From: an uncultured Oscillospiraceae bacterium
GTDB taxonomy: Bacteria > Bacillota > Clostridia > Oscillospirales > Acutalibacteraceae
Reading direction: 5' to 3'
Assembly: GCA_949289045.1 (NCBI GenBank)
Contig: CASEMN010000008.1
Location: 31,312-95,311, forward strand
DNA: 64,000 nucleotides
Within the stretch, counting starts at the first letter, position 1; each line of letters opens with the position of its first letter. Under the pieces are notes generated by a model. The model had not been told where the DNA came from, did no database searches, and saw only the letters and a program-made list of their open reading frames with translations. Shown piece after piece: positions 1 to 7,729 of this stretch. The position numbers and the translations under genes are program-made.

Positions 1-312
1 ATGCAGATGGTTGTGTTGCTCAACAATTTTTCCCACGCTTTGGAACTTCTTGATGGTAAAAGCGGTAAGGCTGAAAAATACGGAAGCATAGATTATTATG
101 AGGATGAAGATATTGTAAAATGCTGCGAAAAGTTTTCCATAAGCAAAATATACGGAATGAGAACCTTTTGGGATTTGCAGCAGAATCAGGATATACAGAA
201 AAATGATGATTGGCAGCAAGACATGCTCAAAGCAGAGCGGCGTGTAAGCGAAATTGAAGAGTTTAAAAATATAGCATTTTTTCATCATATTTTGCTTTTG
301 AGAAATAAGTAA
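1..312 (+). CDS. Unrecognised protein, possibly cut by the window edge
   Basis: An open frame of 103 codons runs from an ATG at the first base to a TAA at 310-312. I do not recognise a family. The product is rich in Asp, Glu, Lys and Gln, has no clear membrane segment apart from a short hydrophobic tail (IAFFHHILLL), and carries no motif I can name. Because upstream sequence is missing, no ribosome binding site can be checked, and the frame may be the C-terminal end of a longer gene. It is followed by an AT-rich stretch without a clear terminator. Confidence 0.4.
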   Translation: MQMVVLLNNFSHALELLDGKSGKAEKYGSIDYYEDEDIVKCCEKFSISKIYGMRTFWDLQQNQDIQKNDDWQQDMLKAERRVSEIEEFKNIAFFHHILLLRNK

Positions 313-375
313 TAAAAAAGAACAATTTTTTATTTATTATATAACCTCAACCAAGTGCATTAAATGTAAAATAAA

Positions 376-694
376 AAAAGGCTGAGTCCGAACGCAAAAT
401 GCGTCTGAAAACAGTCATTGAAATAAAAAGCCGACCACAGGGAGTCAACACCGCAAAAGAGTAATAGCGACCGGGAGCCGTCGTGAGTGCGTTTACAAAC
501 GAACAGGCGAAGGGAGCGAGGTCTTTTGCGGAAAAGGAGGAGCAGCATCGTGAGCGAGCTCTGATTTTAGTAAAAAATCGGAGCAAGCGATACAAAGCTT
601 GCTCCGACGCAGGAAACTTTGATGAGTGAAATACCAGCTTGGATGCGAGTGACAAGCAAAAAGAAAAGGCTAAACATAGAACGCAAAATGCGTC
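376..694. repeat. Imperfect direct repeat bracketing a gene-free stretch
   Basis: The 391 bases between the first ORF and the tRNA hold no convincing gene. Two copies of a motif lie at 376-405 and 664-694: each begins aaaaggct, has 6-7 variable bases, and ends with the identical 16-mer gaacgcaaaatgcgtc, itself a small hairpin (ACGCA/TGCGT). The DNA between them is purine-rich on the plus strand with recurring GAGCGAG-like words. It could be a small inserted element or a structured transcript downstream of the tRNA; I cannot name it. Confidence 0.4.
571..607 (-). terminator. Rho-independent terminator downstream of tRNA-Leu
   Basis: A perfect 11-bp stem (578-588 with 597-607, 8-nt loop) is followed on the minus strand by TTTTTT. 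It lies about 100 bases beyond the 3' end of the tRNA and would end that transcript. Confidence 0.75.
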
Positions 695-705
695 CAGGTT
701 CAGCC

Positions 706-790
706 TGGTGCGGATAACAGGAATCGAACCTGCATGGATTGCTCCGCTAGATCCTAAGTCTAGTGCGTCTGCCAGTTCCGCCATATCCGC
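706..790 (-). tRNA. tRNA-Leu (anticodon UAG)
   Basis: Read on the minus strand, the acceptor arms GCGGATA and TATCCGC pair, the anticodon stem CTAGA/TCTAG encloses the loop CTTAGGA with anticodon TAG, the T-loop TTCGATT is present, and CCA is encoded (706-708). The 85-nt length fits a class II tRNA with a long variable arm, as expected for leucine. The protein frame antisense to the rest of the region (MAELADALDLGSS...) is the usual spurious translation of a tRNA-Leu and is not a gene. Confidence 0.96.
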
Positions 791-804
791 ATAACAACTT
801 ATAT

Positions 805-832
805 ATTATACCAAAGTTGCAGGGAAAGTCAA
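805..832 (-). promoter_or_regulatory. Promoter of tRNA-Leu
   Basis: On the minus strand TTGACT (827-832) and TATAAT (805-810) are separated by 16 bases, just upstream of the tRNA 5' end at 790. This is a near-consensus housekeeping promoter. Confidence 0.75.
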
Positions 833-868
833 TTGCAGCTTTGGAAAAAATATAACGGAGGAAAAATT

Positions 869-2617
869 ATGGAACAGCTTAAATCAAGATGGACTGATAA
901 AGTTGATAAAAATTGTCCGCTGCCGGAATATCCGAGACCGCAGCTAAGAAGAGAGCGGTGGCAAAATTTAAACGGAAAATATAACTATGCAATTTTGCCC
1001 CGTACAATTAAAAAGCCGCAGAGCTTTCAGGGGGAAATACTTGTTCCCTTTGGAGTTGAAAGTTATCTTTCCGGTGTAGGTAAGACTTTAAGCGAAAATG
1101 AAAATCTTTGGTATGAGCGTAAATTTACAGTACCGGAAGATTGGAAAGAGGAGCATATACTTCTTCACTTCGGGGCTGTTGATTGGCAGTGCAGAGTGTG
1201 GGTAAACGAAAAGGAAGCGGGATACCATGTGGGCGGATACGCTCCCTTTACCTTTGATATTACTGAGCTGATTAAAGATGGAGAAAATGTTCTTACCGTA
1301 AAGGTATATGATCCTTCCGATAAAGGTGATCAGCAGAGGGGAAAGCAGGTTCAAAAACCGGGAGGCATTTTTTACACTGCTACCTCGGGAATATGGCAGA
1401 CTGTGTGGCTTGAACCTGTAAAAGAAAATCACATTGAAAAAATATGGTTTGTGCCGGATATAGATAATAACCGTGTGCAGTTTTTTGCAAAATCATCTTT
1501 GGATAAAGGTGAATTTAAGCTTGAAATCTCATTAAAAGGAGAGGCAAAAGCTCAGGCCACAGCGAAAAGTGGAGATTGGATAAGCCTTGACAATCCAAAA
1601 CTTTGGTCACCAGAAGAACCTAATCTTTACGATGTAAAGGTAACACTTTTGCAGGATGGTACTGAAAACGATAATGCTGAAACATATTTCGGCATGAGAA
1701 AATTTTCAGTTGATAAAGATGAAAAAGGTATTAAGCGTCTTTTCCTTAATAATCAGCCATATTTTCAGACGGGTCTCCTTGACCAGGGATATTGGTGTGA
1801 AAGCCAGCTTACTCCTCCCACAGATGAGAGCATGGTATATGATATTGAGAAGATGAAATCCCTTGGTTTTAATATGCTTAGAAAGCATATTAAAGTGGAG
1901 CCGGCAAGATGGTATTATCACTGCGACAGGCTTGGCATGATTGTATGGCAGGATATGGTAAGTGGCGGACATACAAGTATGATGCTTTCGGGACTTTTCT
2001 CAAAACTTCATATAAAACCCAGTGATAAAAATTACAGATTTTTTGGCAGAACAAATCATTATAATCGTAAGGAATTTGAAAAAGAGCTTTTAGAAATGAT
2101 AGACAATCTTCGTTTCTTCACCTCTATTTATTGCTGGGTTGTCTTTAATGAGGGTTGGGGACAGTTCGATACAGTGCGTCTTACTGACCTTGTAAAAAAA
2201 GAGGATCCAACGAGAGTGGTGGATCACGCCAGCGGATGGTTTGACCGAGGAGCTGGAGATTTGAGAAGCGTTCATCAGTATATTCTGCCTCTACCCGACG
2301 TAAATCCAAAGGATGATAGAGCTTATGTAATAAGCGAATACGGTGGATACAGCAGCGTTATTGATGGACATGTATTTGATAAGAAGAGAAGCTTTGGTTA
2401 TCAGATGTATAAGGGCAAAGCAGAACTTACCGCTGCATATAGAAAGCTTATGGAAAATCAGGCTATTCCCCTTGTGCCCAAGGGACTAAGTGCCCTTGTG
2501 TATACTCAGCTTAGTGACGTTGAGCTTGAGGTAAACGGTATACTTACCTATGACCGTGAAGAAGTTAAAATAGACGAAGATACTATAAAGGAACTCAATG
2601 AAAAATTGAAATATTAA
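869..2617 (+). CDS. Glycoside hydrolase family 2 protein (beta-galactosidase/glucuronidase type)
   Basis: This 582-residue protein is a cytoplasmic family 2 glycosidase; no signal peptide is seen. The N-terminal jelly-roll sugar-binding domain (about residues 30-200), an immunoglobulin-like domain (about 200-290) and a TIM barrel (about 290-570) appear in the usual order. The predicted acid/base is E428 in FNEGWGQFD and the predicted nucleophile E490 in VISEYGG. The chosen ATG at 869 has GGAGG 8 bases upstream, whereas an in-frame ATG at 833 has none. The substrate cannot be read from sequence; beta-galactoside, glucuronide or mannoside are all possible in GH2. The WYL regulator 31 bases downstream may be cotranscribed. 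Confidence 0.9.
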   Translation: MEQLKSRWTDKVDKNCPLPEYPRPQLRRERWQNLNGKYNYAILPRTIKKPQSFQGEILVPFGVESYLSGVGKTLSENENLWYERKFTVPEDWKEEHILLHFGAVDWQCRVWVNEKEAGYHVGGYAPFTFDITELIKDGENVLTVKVYDPSDKGDQQRGKQVQKPGGIFYTATSGIWQTVWLEPVKENHIEKIWFVPDIDNNRVQFFAKSSLDKGEFKLEISLKGEAKAQATAKSGDWISLDNPKLWSPEEPNLYDVKVTLLQDGTENDNAETYFGMRKFSVDKDEKGIKRLFLNNQPYFQTGLLDQGYWCESQLTPPTDESMVYDIEKMKSLGFNMLRKHIKVEPARWYYHCDRLGMIVWQDMVSGGHTSMMLSGLFSKLHIKPSDKNYRFFGRTNHYNRKEFEKELLEMIDNLRFFTSIYCWVVFNEGWGQFDTVRLTDLVKKEDPTRVVDHASGWFDRGAGDLRSVHQYILPLPDVNPKDDRAYVISEYGGYSSVIDGHVFDKKRSFGYQMYKGKAELTAAYRKLMENQAIPLVPKGLSALVYTQLSDVELEVNGILTYDREEVKIDEDTIKELNEKLKY

Positions 2618-2648
2618 AATACGGATTTTAAAAAGAGGAGAGTAAAGT

Positions 2649-3650
2649 TTGGCAGGAAACAGCAAATCAAAGCTTAAAATTCTGAGTCTTATTGATATTC
2701 TGACTGAGAAAAGTGACAAGGACCATGTGCTTACAACGGCAGAAATATGTGAAGAACTTGAAAAGAGCGGGATTAAAGCAGAGCGAAAATCTATATATAA
2801 AGATATAGAAATTCTAAGAGAATACGGCTTTGAAATTGTACATGTAAGAACACCTAAAAGCGGTTTTTATCTTGGAAAACGGCGTCTTGAAATTCCTGAA
2901 GCTCATCTTTTGGCAGATGCTGTGCAGGCAGCGGATTTTCTGCCGGAGGAGAAAAAGAAAACTCTTGTTGAAAAAATATTGTCGTCGGTAAGTGAATATG
3001 AGGCCGAGAAGATTCTGTCAAAAATGTCTCCTAAGCCTTCAAAAACAGCGTCAGCTGATGCAATGTATGTGCTGGATGCAATACATACTGCCATTGATTC
3101 AGAGAAGCAGATAATTGTGAAATATGCAAGACGGTGTATTGTGGGTAAAGCACTTTCGGCGCAGGTAAAGGAATTCACTTTAAGCCCTTATGCTCTTACA
3201 TGGACCGGAGAACACTATTATCTTATTGCCAACAACGGAAAATATGATAATCTTATGCATTTGCGGGTAGACAGAATACACCGTGCAAGGGTTATTGAAG
3301 AGAAGGCGAGACCTTTCTCCGAGGTTTCGGAATATAAAGATTTTTTCGATGTTTCTGATTATACTGAAAAGGTATTTAACATGTTTTCCGGAGAGGTTGA
3401 TGAAATTCAGCTGGTATGCGATAATAGTATTATTGAAGAAATTTCTGACCGGCTTGGTACTGATGCAGAATATAAGCCTTATGATATCGGTACATTTGTA
3501 GTTAAGGCAAGAGCGGGAGTGAGCGAAGGCCTTGTGTCATGGTTATTCCAGTTTGGCGCAAAGGTAAAAGTAAAAGCTCCGCAAAATTTAAAGGATTTGT
3601 ATTTGAAACGGCTTGAAGAAATAAACAGAGCTGTGATGATGCAGCAATAA
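2649..3650 (+). CDS. WYL-domain transcriptional regulator
   Basis: This 333-residue protein has an N-terminal helix-turn-helix (about residues 1-70, including KSIYKDIEILREYGFEI, typical of the DeoR/HTH_11 fold) followed by a WYL effector-binding domain (about 140-225; YALTWTGEHYYLIA and HLRVDRI are recognisable) and a C-terminal WCX-like extension. The start is a TTG at 2649 preceded by AAGAGGAG, because no ATG fits. It follows the GH2 gene by 31 bases, so it may control sugar use, but that is inference from position only. Confidence 0.88.
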   Translation: MAGNSKSKLKILSLIDILTEKSDKDHVLTTAEICEELEKSGIKAERKSIYKDIEILREYGFEIVHVRTPKSGFYLGKRRLEIPEAHLLADAVQAADFLPEEKKKTLVEKILSSVSEYEAEKILSKMSPKPSKTASADAMYVLDAIHTAIDSEKQIIVKYARRCIVGKALSAQVKEFTLSPYALTWTGEHYYLIANNGKYDNLMHLRVDRIHRARVIEEKARPFSEVSEYKDFFDVSDYTEKVFNMFSGEVDEIQLVCDNSIIEEISDRLGTDAEYKPYDIGTFVVKARAGVSEGLVSWLFQFGAKVKVKAPQNLKDLYLKRLEEINRAVMMQQ

Positions 3651-3662
3651 TATTCAAAAAAC

Positions 3663-3700
3663 GGCGCTACAGAACTTCTGTAGCGCCATATTTAATTTTT
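3663..3700 (+). terminator. Terminator after the WYL regulator gene
   Basis: A 10-bp GC-rich stem (GGCGCTACAG / CTGTAGCGCC, loop AACTT, 3663-3687) is followed by a U-rich though interrupted tract. Confidence 0.65.
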
Positions 3701-3808
3701 AACCATATTCATAATTGTCGAATATTGCAAAGAAATGTAACAAAATATACAAATATGAAAAATGCACCATTTAAATTAAAAATGTTTAAAATTTTTATTG
3801 AAAATCTC

Positions 3809-3836
3809 TTGACTTTTTCTATAAAGGGATTATAAT
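3809..3836 (+). promoter_or_regulatory. Promoter of short-peptide unit 1
   Basis: TTGACT (3809-3814) and TATAAT (3831-3836) lie 16 bases apart and about 60 bases upstream of the first micro-ORF, within an otherwise AT-rich gene-free region. Confidence 0.75.
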
Positions 3837-3895
3837 AAAAACAGAAAATAAATAAACCATTAATAAATCATTTCTGGCGAGAGGGGGCAAAAAGG

Positions 3896-3961
3896 ATGGC
3901 AGCTTGGCTTTTTAAATCTCTTCTTCATGTTCTGAAGCTTGTCTTCAAAGTTGTAGTATGA
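3896..3961 (+). CDS. Putative 21-residue hydrophobic peptide
   Basis: An ATG at 3896 with a strong ribosome binding site (AGGGGG at 3882-3887, 8-base spacing) opens a 21-codon frame ending in TGA. The peptide begins MAAWLF and continues KSLLHVLKLVFKVVV: it is almost wholly hydrophobic with lysine and histidine spaced three to four residues apart, as in an amphipathic helix. It has its own near-consensus promoter upstream and a strong terminator 19 bases downstream, so the unit is a complete tiny gene. I know no family that matches. Related words (S-L/I-L-x-V-L) recur in the next two frames. It may be a membrane-active, signalling or leader peptide; which one cannot be read from sequence. Confidence 0.55.
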   Translation: MAAWLFKSLLHVLKLVFKVVV

Positions 3962-3980
3962 TAAGAGTACATACAGAAAA

Positions 3981-4018
3981 AACTCCGTAGACTTTTCGGA
4001 AGTCTACGGAGTTTTTTT
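3981..4018 (+). terminator. Terminator of short-peptide unit 1
   Basis: A stem of about 14 bp (AACTCCGTAGACTT / AAGTCTACGGAGTT) is followed by a run of seven Ts. Confidence 0.9.
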
Positions 4019-4196
4019 GCACCTTAGCATTTTTAAAATGAATAAGTATGTAAATTTGCAAATTAAATAGTTGTTTTGGATAATAATTTTCTATTAAAAA
4101 ATAAAATCATATTATAGCCTAATTTTGAAAAAAATTAAATTGTGTGTGATATTAATATTTTTTCTAATAATAAAATTGTTTTTTTGTGAAATGTGC

Positions 4197-4225
4197 TTGA
4201 CTTTTCAAAATGTGTTGACTATAAT
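4197..4225 (+). promoter_or_regulatory. Promoter of short-peptide unit 2
   Basis: TTGACT (4197-4202) and TATAAT (4220-4225) are spaced 17 bases apart. The local word CTTGACTTTT matches that at the promoter of unit 1. A 6-bp hairpin (CCTTGT/ACAAGG, 4228-4247) sits near the expected transcript start. Confidence 0.75.
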
Positions 4226-4261
4226 TGCCTTGTGATTAAAGACAAGGAATAATTACGGAAT

Positions 4262-4345
4262 ATGCAGCAAAAGCATAAATATGCAAAATCTATTTTGGAA
4301 GTTTTGATTTGTGCTATTGATATTATCCAGATTTTAATGCTTTAG
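4262..4345 (+). CDS. Putative 27-residue hydrophobic peptide
   Basis: A 27-codon frame runs from ATG 4262 to TAG, starting 37 bases after a near-consensus promoter. The peptide begins MQQKHKYAK and continues SILEVLICAIDIIQILML, giving a basic head and a hydrophobic body. The segment S-I-L-E-V-L aligns with S-L-L-H-V-L of the peptide at 3896 and S-L-L-K-V-L of the frame ending at 4447. The ribosome binding site is weak (ACGGA about 6 bases upstream), so translation is less certain than for unit 1. Confidence 0.35.
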   Translation: MQQKHKYAKSILEVLICAIDIIQILML

Positions 4346-4402
4346 TAAATAAAGTGGTTGTATTTTGAGGAGCGAAGGAGGCAGAGCTATACAGGAAGCC
4401 TA

Positions 4403-4447
4403 TTGAAAGTACTTATGTACGTTATTAAGCTTATACTTGGCCTTTAA
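4403..4447 (+). CDS. Putative short hydrophobic peptide with uncertain start
   Basis: The frame ending at TAA 4445-4447 encodes SLLKVLMYVIKLILGL at its end, closely resembling the peptide at 3896. The start is unresolved. AAGGAGG at 4375-4381 is an excellent ribosome binding site, but no ATG, GTG or TTG lies 5-12 bases after it; the in-frame choices are TTG 4358 (before that site), TTG 4403 (21 bases after it) and ATG 4415. I give the TTG at 4403. A sequencing error, an unusual start codon, or a non-coding role for this stretch is possible. Confidence 0.3.
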   Translation: MKVLMYVIKLILGL

Positions 4448-4470
4448 TGCGGCGGCCGGTATGAGAAGAA

Positions 4471-4497
4471 AAGCAGACCAAAACGGTCTGCTTTTTT
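4471..4497 (+). terminator. Terminator of short-peptide unit 2
   Basis: The stem AAGCAGACC / GGTCTGCTT with a small loop is followed by TTTTTT, closing the unit that starts at the 4197 promoter. Confidence 0.85.
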
Positions 4498-4507
4498 ATG
4501 TTTTTTA

Positions 4508-4548
4508 AAAGATAAAATGAAACGCCGCTTTATTTTTAAAACGGCGTT
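4508..4548 (-). terminator. Likely terminator of nrdR
   Basis: AACGCCG (4521-4527) pairs with CGGCGTT (4542-4548) across a long AT-rich loop just after the nrdR stop. The T tract on the minus strand is imperfect, so strength is uncertain. Confidence 0.45.
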
Positions 4549-4557
4549 CTGAATTTA

Positions 4558-5013
4558 TTATTTTTCGTTAAGAAGTTTTGCAAGCTCTTCCATGAAAGTG
4601 TTGATATCCTTAAACTGTCTGTAAACTGAGGCAAAGCGAACATAGGCAACCTCATCTATTTCTTTAAGCTTTTCCATGGCAAGCTCACCTACATGAATTG
4701 AGGTAACCTCTCTGTCTAAAGAATTTTGCAAAACGGCTTCAATTTCAGAAACAGCGTTTTCAAGAGTTTCAATAGATACCTGTCTTTTTTCGCAGGCACG
4801 AAGCATACCTCCAAGAAGCTTATCCCTATCGAAAGCTTCACGGGATTTATCTTTTTTTACAACAATAATCGGTACGCTTTCAATTATTTCATAAGTGGTA
4901 AAGCGTTTTCCGCATTTTATACATTCACGGCGACGGCGAATTCTTTCTCCTTCGTCGGTGGGTCTTGAATCAATAACTTTACTTTCTTCATATCCGCAAA
5001 AAGGACATTTCAT
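4558..5013 (-). CDS. nrdR: Transcriptional repressor NrdR
   Basis: This 151-residue protein is the nucleotide-sensing repressor of ribonucleotide reductase genes. A zinc ribbon with C3, C6, C31 and C34 and an arginine-rich turn ([12 protein letters not shown]) binds DNA. An ATP-cone (about residues 49-139, starting [20 protein letters not shown]) senses ATP/dATP. Length and order match the family. AGAGGAG precedes the ATG by about 12 bases. It is transcribed convergently with the short-peptide units and has no ribonucleotide reductase gene nearby in the window. Confidence 0.97.
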   Translation of the reverse strand: MKCPFCGYEESKVIDSRPTDEGERIRRRRECIKCGKRFTTYEIIESVPIIVVKKDKSREAFDRDKLLGGMLRACEKRQVSIETLENAVSEIEAVLQNSLDREVTSIHVGELAMEKLKEIDEVAYVRFASVYRQFKDINTFMEELAKLLNEK

Positions 5014-5115
5014 TTAATCACATCCGCTCCTCTAAAATTTACTGATATATCGTTTAACATTATAACAAACAGGGAAAAAAAACACAATATATAGTTTATA
5101 AAAGTCACATTCGAA

Positions 5116-5895
5116 TTAAAATTCTATTTTTTGAAGATACTTTTTGCTTTCAACTATTTCATCTGGAGACTCATAGCCGCTATTGTAAAGTTCAATGACT
5201 CCTGCGCCTTTGTATCCGCCTTCTCTCATAACTGCTGAAAGAGCGGCGAAATCGAAGTCTCCTTTTCCGGGAGGGATGCAGTTAATTTCGCTGGTATAGT
5301 CGCTTAGATGCAGATGGATTATATTTTTTGCAAATTCTTTTGCAAAAGATATGGGGTCAATCCCGGTTCTTACTGATTGCTTTATATCGAATACCATTTT
5401 GAATTTGTCTCCCAAAGTTTCACGCATTTTTGAAAGAAATTCTGGCGATTCACTTTTGAAGTCAACGACATTTTCCTGTGCGGTGATAATCCCGAAATTA
5501 GAGGCAGTTTCGCACAGAATGCCGAATCTTTCAAAATATTCTTCATCGCTAATGTTGTATTTTTTTCTGCATCCGTGTATTACAAGAATACCAATATTAA
5601 GTTTATTACAGGCATCAAAATATTTTTTGCAAAATTCAAGTCCGTCAGTAAAGCGTCTTTTGTATGCGCTGAAAAGCATATTTGATTCTGCAAAAGAGGT
5701 AAATGGATGCATTGAAGTAAATGAAATTCCATAGTGGTCAGCAGTGGATTTTATTTCCTCAAATATTTTTCCGCTCAGTTCACATTCCGCATTTACGAAA
5801 ATTTCAGCAAGATCAAATCCCAGTTCACCTAAAGCTTTTATGGATTTTTCAGTTTCAAGGGGATAAAAACAGGCGGATGATGCTCCGATTTTCAT
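5116..5895 (-). CDS. Sugar phosphate isomerase/epimerase family protein (xylose isomerase-like TIM barrel)
   Basis: This 259-residue protein starts MKIGASSACFYPLETEKSI and has alternating strand and helix segments ending in a conserved HLHLSDY stretch, typical of AP-endonuclease-2/xylose-isomerase-like barrels that bind divalent metal. Such enzymes isomerise or epimerise sugars, inositols or their phosphates; the substrate here cannot be assigned. TAGGAGGAA sits 6 bases before the ATG. It appears to be a single-gene unit, with no sugar kinase or transporter beside it. Confidence 0.8.
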   Translation of the reverse strand: MKIGASSACFYPLETEKSIKALGELGFDLAEIFVNAECELSGKIFEEIKSTADHYGISFTSMHPFTSFAESNMLFSAYKRRFTDGLEFCKKYFDACNKLNIGILVIHGCRKKYNISDEEYFERFGILCETASNFGIITAQENVVDFKSESPEFLSKMRETLGDKFKMVFDIKQSVRTGIDPISFAKEFAKNIIHLHLSDYTSEINCIPPGKGDFDFAALSAVMREGGYKGAGVIELYNSGYESPDEIVESKKYLQKIEF

Positions 5896-5972
5896 TTAGC
5901 TTTCCTCCTATGGAAAAAATTTGCCGTTGCCGGCGGAGATGTTGCTGTAATAAAATATAGTCGGTGATTAAA

Positions 5973-6233
5973 ATGTTTGCATTACATAAATTCAAGAGCT
6001 TTTTTAAAGATGCTTTAAATAATCTTTCTCCGGTTACAAAGTTTATTTTGAAGTGGGGAATAATATCAGTAACGGTTATGCTTTCTCTTGCGTTTATCCT
6101 TTCTGGTATAGCGGGAGTCTATACGGAATACCACAGTACTATAATAATCCGCGATGAGCTTGCCGAGTGTATAAAAAGAACTTTCGGATTGTTTTTATTT
6201 TCGGCGCTGTTTGCCCAGTGGATGAAGAAATAA
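5973..6233 (+). CDS. Small membrane protein of unknown function
   Basis: This 86-residue protein has two predicted membrane segments (about residues 27-50, GIISVTVMLSLAFILSGIAG, and about 70-82) separated by a short loop. I recognise no family. The ATG at 5973 has GGTGA 5 bases upstream; a GTG at 5964 in the same frame is possible but less well placed. A strong terminator follows at 6261, so it is monocistronic. Confidence 0.6.
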   Translation: MFALHKFKSFFKDALNNLSPVTKFILKWGIISVTVMLSLAFILSGIAGVYTEYHSTIIIRDELAECIKRTFGLFLFSALFAQWMKK

Positions 6234-6260
6234 GAAACATGTTTTAAATTATTTTAGCAC

Positions 6261-6294
6261 AAAAGGAACTGCTTTTAAACAGTTCCTTTTTTAT
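6261..6294 (+). terminator. Terminator after the small membrane protein gene
   Basis: AAAAGGAACTG pairs with CAGTTCCTTTT around an 8-base loop, followed by TT and more Ts. Confidence 0.85.
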
Positions 6295-6463
6295 GTTTAA
6301 TATACTTTTATGTTTTTAAGATATAGGCAAAATGTTATAATAATGTGGAATACAAAGATAATTTGAAAATTAAAATAAAATTTCAGAAAATCGTTCCAAT
6401 TTCGCAGATTTTTCCTGACATATATTTATGAAGAGGTTAAAGGGAGATAGTAAGGAGGCAGAA

Positions 6464-7057
6464 ATGGAAAAATACAATAGTACAAATCCTGCCGATATAT
6501 CGGATGCAGAAATAGTAGATCTTTACTGGTTAAGGGATGAAACCGCCATTAAAAGAACGGATGAAAAGTACGGAAGGTTCCTATATACAATGGCCCTTAA
6601 TATTCTCCATGAACACCGTGACTGTGAGGAGTGCAGAAACGATACATATTTAAGTACATGGAATGCTATCCCTCCAACAAAACCAGTGCTTTTCAGAGCA
6701 TTTATTGCTCAGATAATGCGCCGCACTGCAATAAACAGATACTATAAAAATATAGGTAAAAGAAAAATCCCCTCAGAGCTGACGGTATCCATGGAGGAAT
6801 GTGAAGGCTTTATTTCTGAGGAAAAAAGCTCAGATGAAGAGATAGATGCAAGAGAAATCGGCAGAATTATAAGCGATTTTGTAAGGGGATTGTCTCCGAA
6901 AAGACAGTATATTTTTATGGGCAGATTTTATTTTGCTGATTCAGTTGCCGTTATAGCTAAAGAACTCAAAATAACGGAGTCTGCCGTATACAAAGAAATA
7001 AAAAAACTCAGAAAAGATCTGAAGATTTTTTTGGAGCTAAAGGAGGTGTATGTGTGA
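6464..7057 (+). CDS. ECF-type RNA polymerase sigma factor
   Basis: This 197-residue protein has a sigma region 2-like N-terminal half (YLSTWNAIPPTKPVLFRAFIAQIMRR resembles region 2.3-2.4) and a region 4 helix-turn-helix at about residues 135-185 (LSPKRQYIFMGRFYFADS, then IAKELKITESAVYKEIKKLR). The ATG at 6464 is preceded by AAGGAGG at good spacing, unlike the ATG at 6428. The stop overlaps the start of the next gene by four bases (GTGA), so the two are translationally coupled and the downstream membrane protein is the likely anti-sigma factor. The regulon and signal are unknown; ECF factors often drive their own operon. Confidence 0.85.
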   Translation: MEKYNSTNPADISDAEIVDLYWLRDETAIKRTDEKYGRFLYTMALNILHEHRDCEECRNDTYLSTWNAIPPTKPVLFRAFIAQIMRRTAINRYYKNIGKRKIPSELTVSMEECEGFISEEKSSDEEIDAREIGRIISDFVRGLSPKRQYIFMGRFYFADSVAVIAKELKITESAVYKEIKKLRKDLKIFLELKEVYV

Positions 7058-7701
7058 ATCAAAAAAATTTTAATGAGGCTATGGGATATATAGACGATGA
7101 CCTTGTTGAGAGTTATCTTAGTCAAAAGGAAATGAATATATTTAAAAAATCAAATCAGGGATGGAGAAAAACAGTAAAATGGTTTTTGGCTGCGGCGTGC
7201 ATCTGTTTTGCGATGATTTTTGTTATTCCGCTTGCACTTATCAATCTTGGCGGATTTGGTTCAGAGGATGACGGTTATTATGAAAGCACACATACACAGG
7301 TGAAAACCTATGATGAGCTTGAGGCAATTGTAGGCAGTGATACTTTGCTGTCAAATCTTGATTTTTCGTCAGAAGAATATACTTTTGAAATAGAGCATGA
7401 ACCGAATAATGTCAGTGCTTATCACTCGGTAAGCGTCACAAGCACTGCGGAAGATCGTTTTTTCAATGTGTATGTTTATTTTCCGCCCTATGACGAAGAT
7501 GAAACAGATTTCTGTTTCAGCGGAAATTTCAAGGTCATCAATTCTGTAAAGGTAGAAGTTGATAAAATTCGTGATGAGGGTTCGGCCTACGAATATGCTT
7601 TACAGTTTTACTATAACGGCTGCAAATATGTTGTAAGAGGCGGCGGAAACGAAAATGAAACTGAGTTCTGGAACAGAGTTTCTCAGCTTATTGGGGAATA
7701 A
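7054..7701 (+). CDS. Membrane protein, probable anti-sigma factor
   Basis: This 215-residue protein starts at a GTG that overlaps the sigma factor stop. A cytoplasmic N-terminal part of about 42 residues contains the word MGYIDDDLVESYL, which resembles short N-terminal helices of Firmicutes anti-sigma factors. One membrane helix follows (about 45-68, FLAAACICFAMIFVIPLALI), then an extracytoplasmic domain of about 145 residues with no family I recognise. Coupling to the sigma gene and the single-span topology support an anti-sigma or sensor role (inference). Confidence 0.7.
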   Translation: MNQKNFNEAMGYIDDDLVESYLSQKEMNIFKKSNQGWRKTVKWFLAAACICFAMIFVIPLALINLGGFGSEDDGYYESTHTQVKTYDELEAIVGSDTLLSNLDFSSEEYTFEIEHEPNNVSAYHSVSVTSTAEDRFFNVYVYFPPYDEDETDFCFSGNFKVINSVKVEVDKIRDEGSAYEYALQFYYNGCKYVVRGGGNENETEFWNRVSQLIGE

Positions 7702-7729
7702 AGCAAAGTATTCGAAAGGAGTGCTTTTC

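Noticed and set aside
347..784. 145-residue minus-strand frame starting MAELADALDLGSS
   Set aside because: Its first residues are the translation of the tRNA-Leu gene (706-790), a well-known artefact; the rest crosses the tRNA terminator.
833..868. Upstream ATG of the GH2 frame
   Set aside because: No ribosome binding site precedes it, while GGAGG precedes ATG 869, and the conserved N-terminus starts there.
3651..4557. CRISPR or tandem repeats in the gene-poor region
   Set aside because: No regularly spaced direct repeats are present; the similarity is at the level of short peptides and promoters, not DNA repeats.
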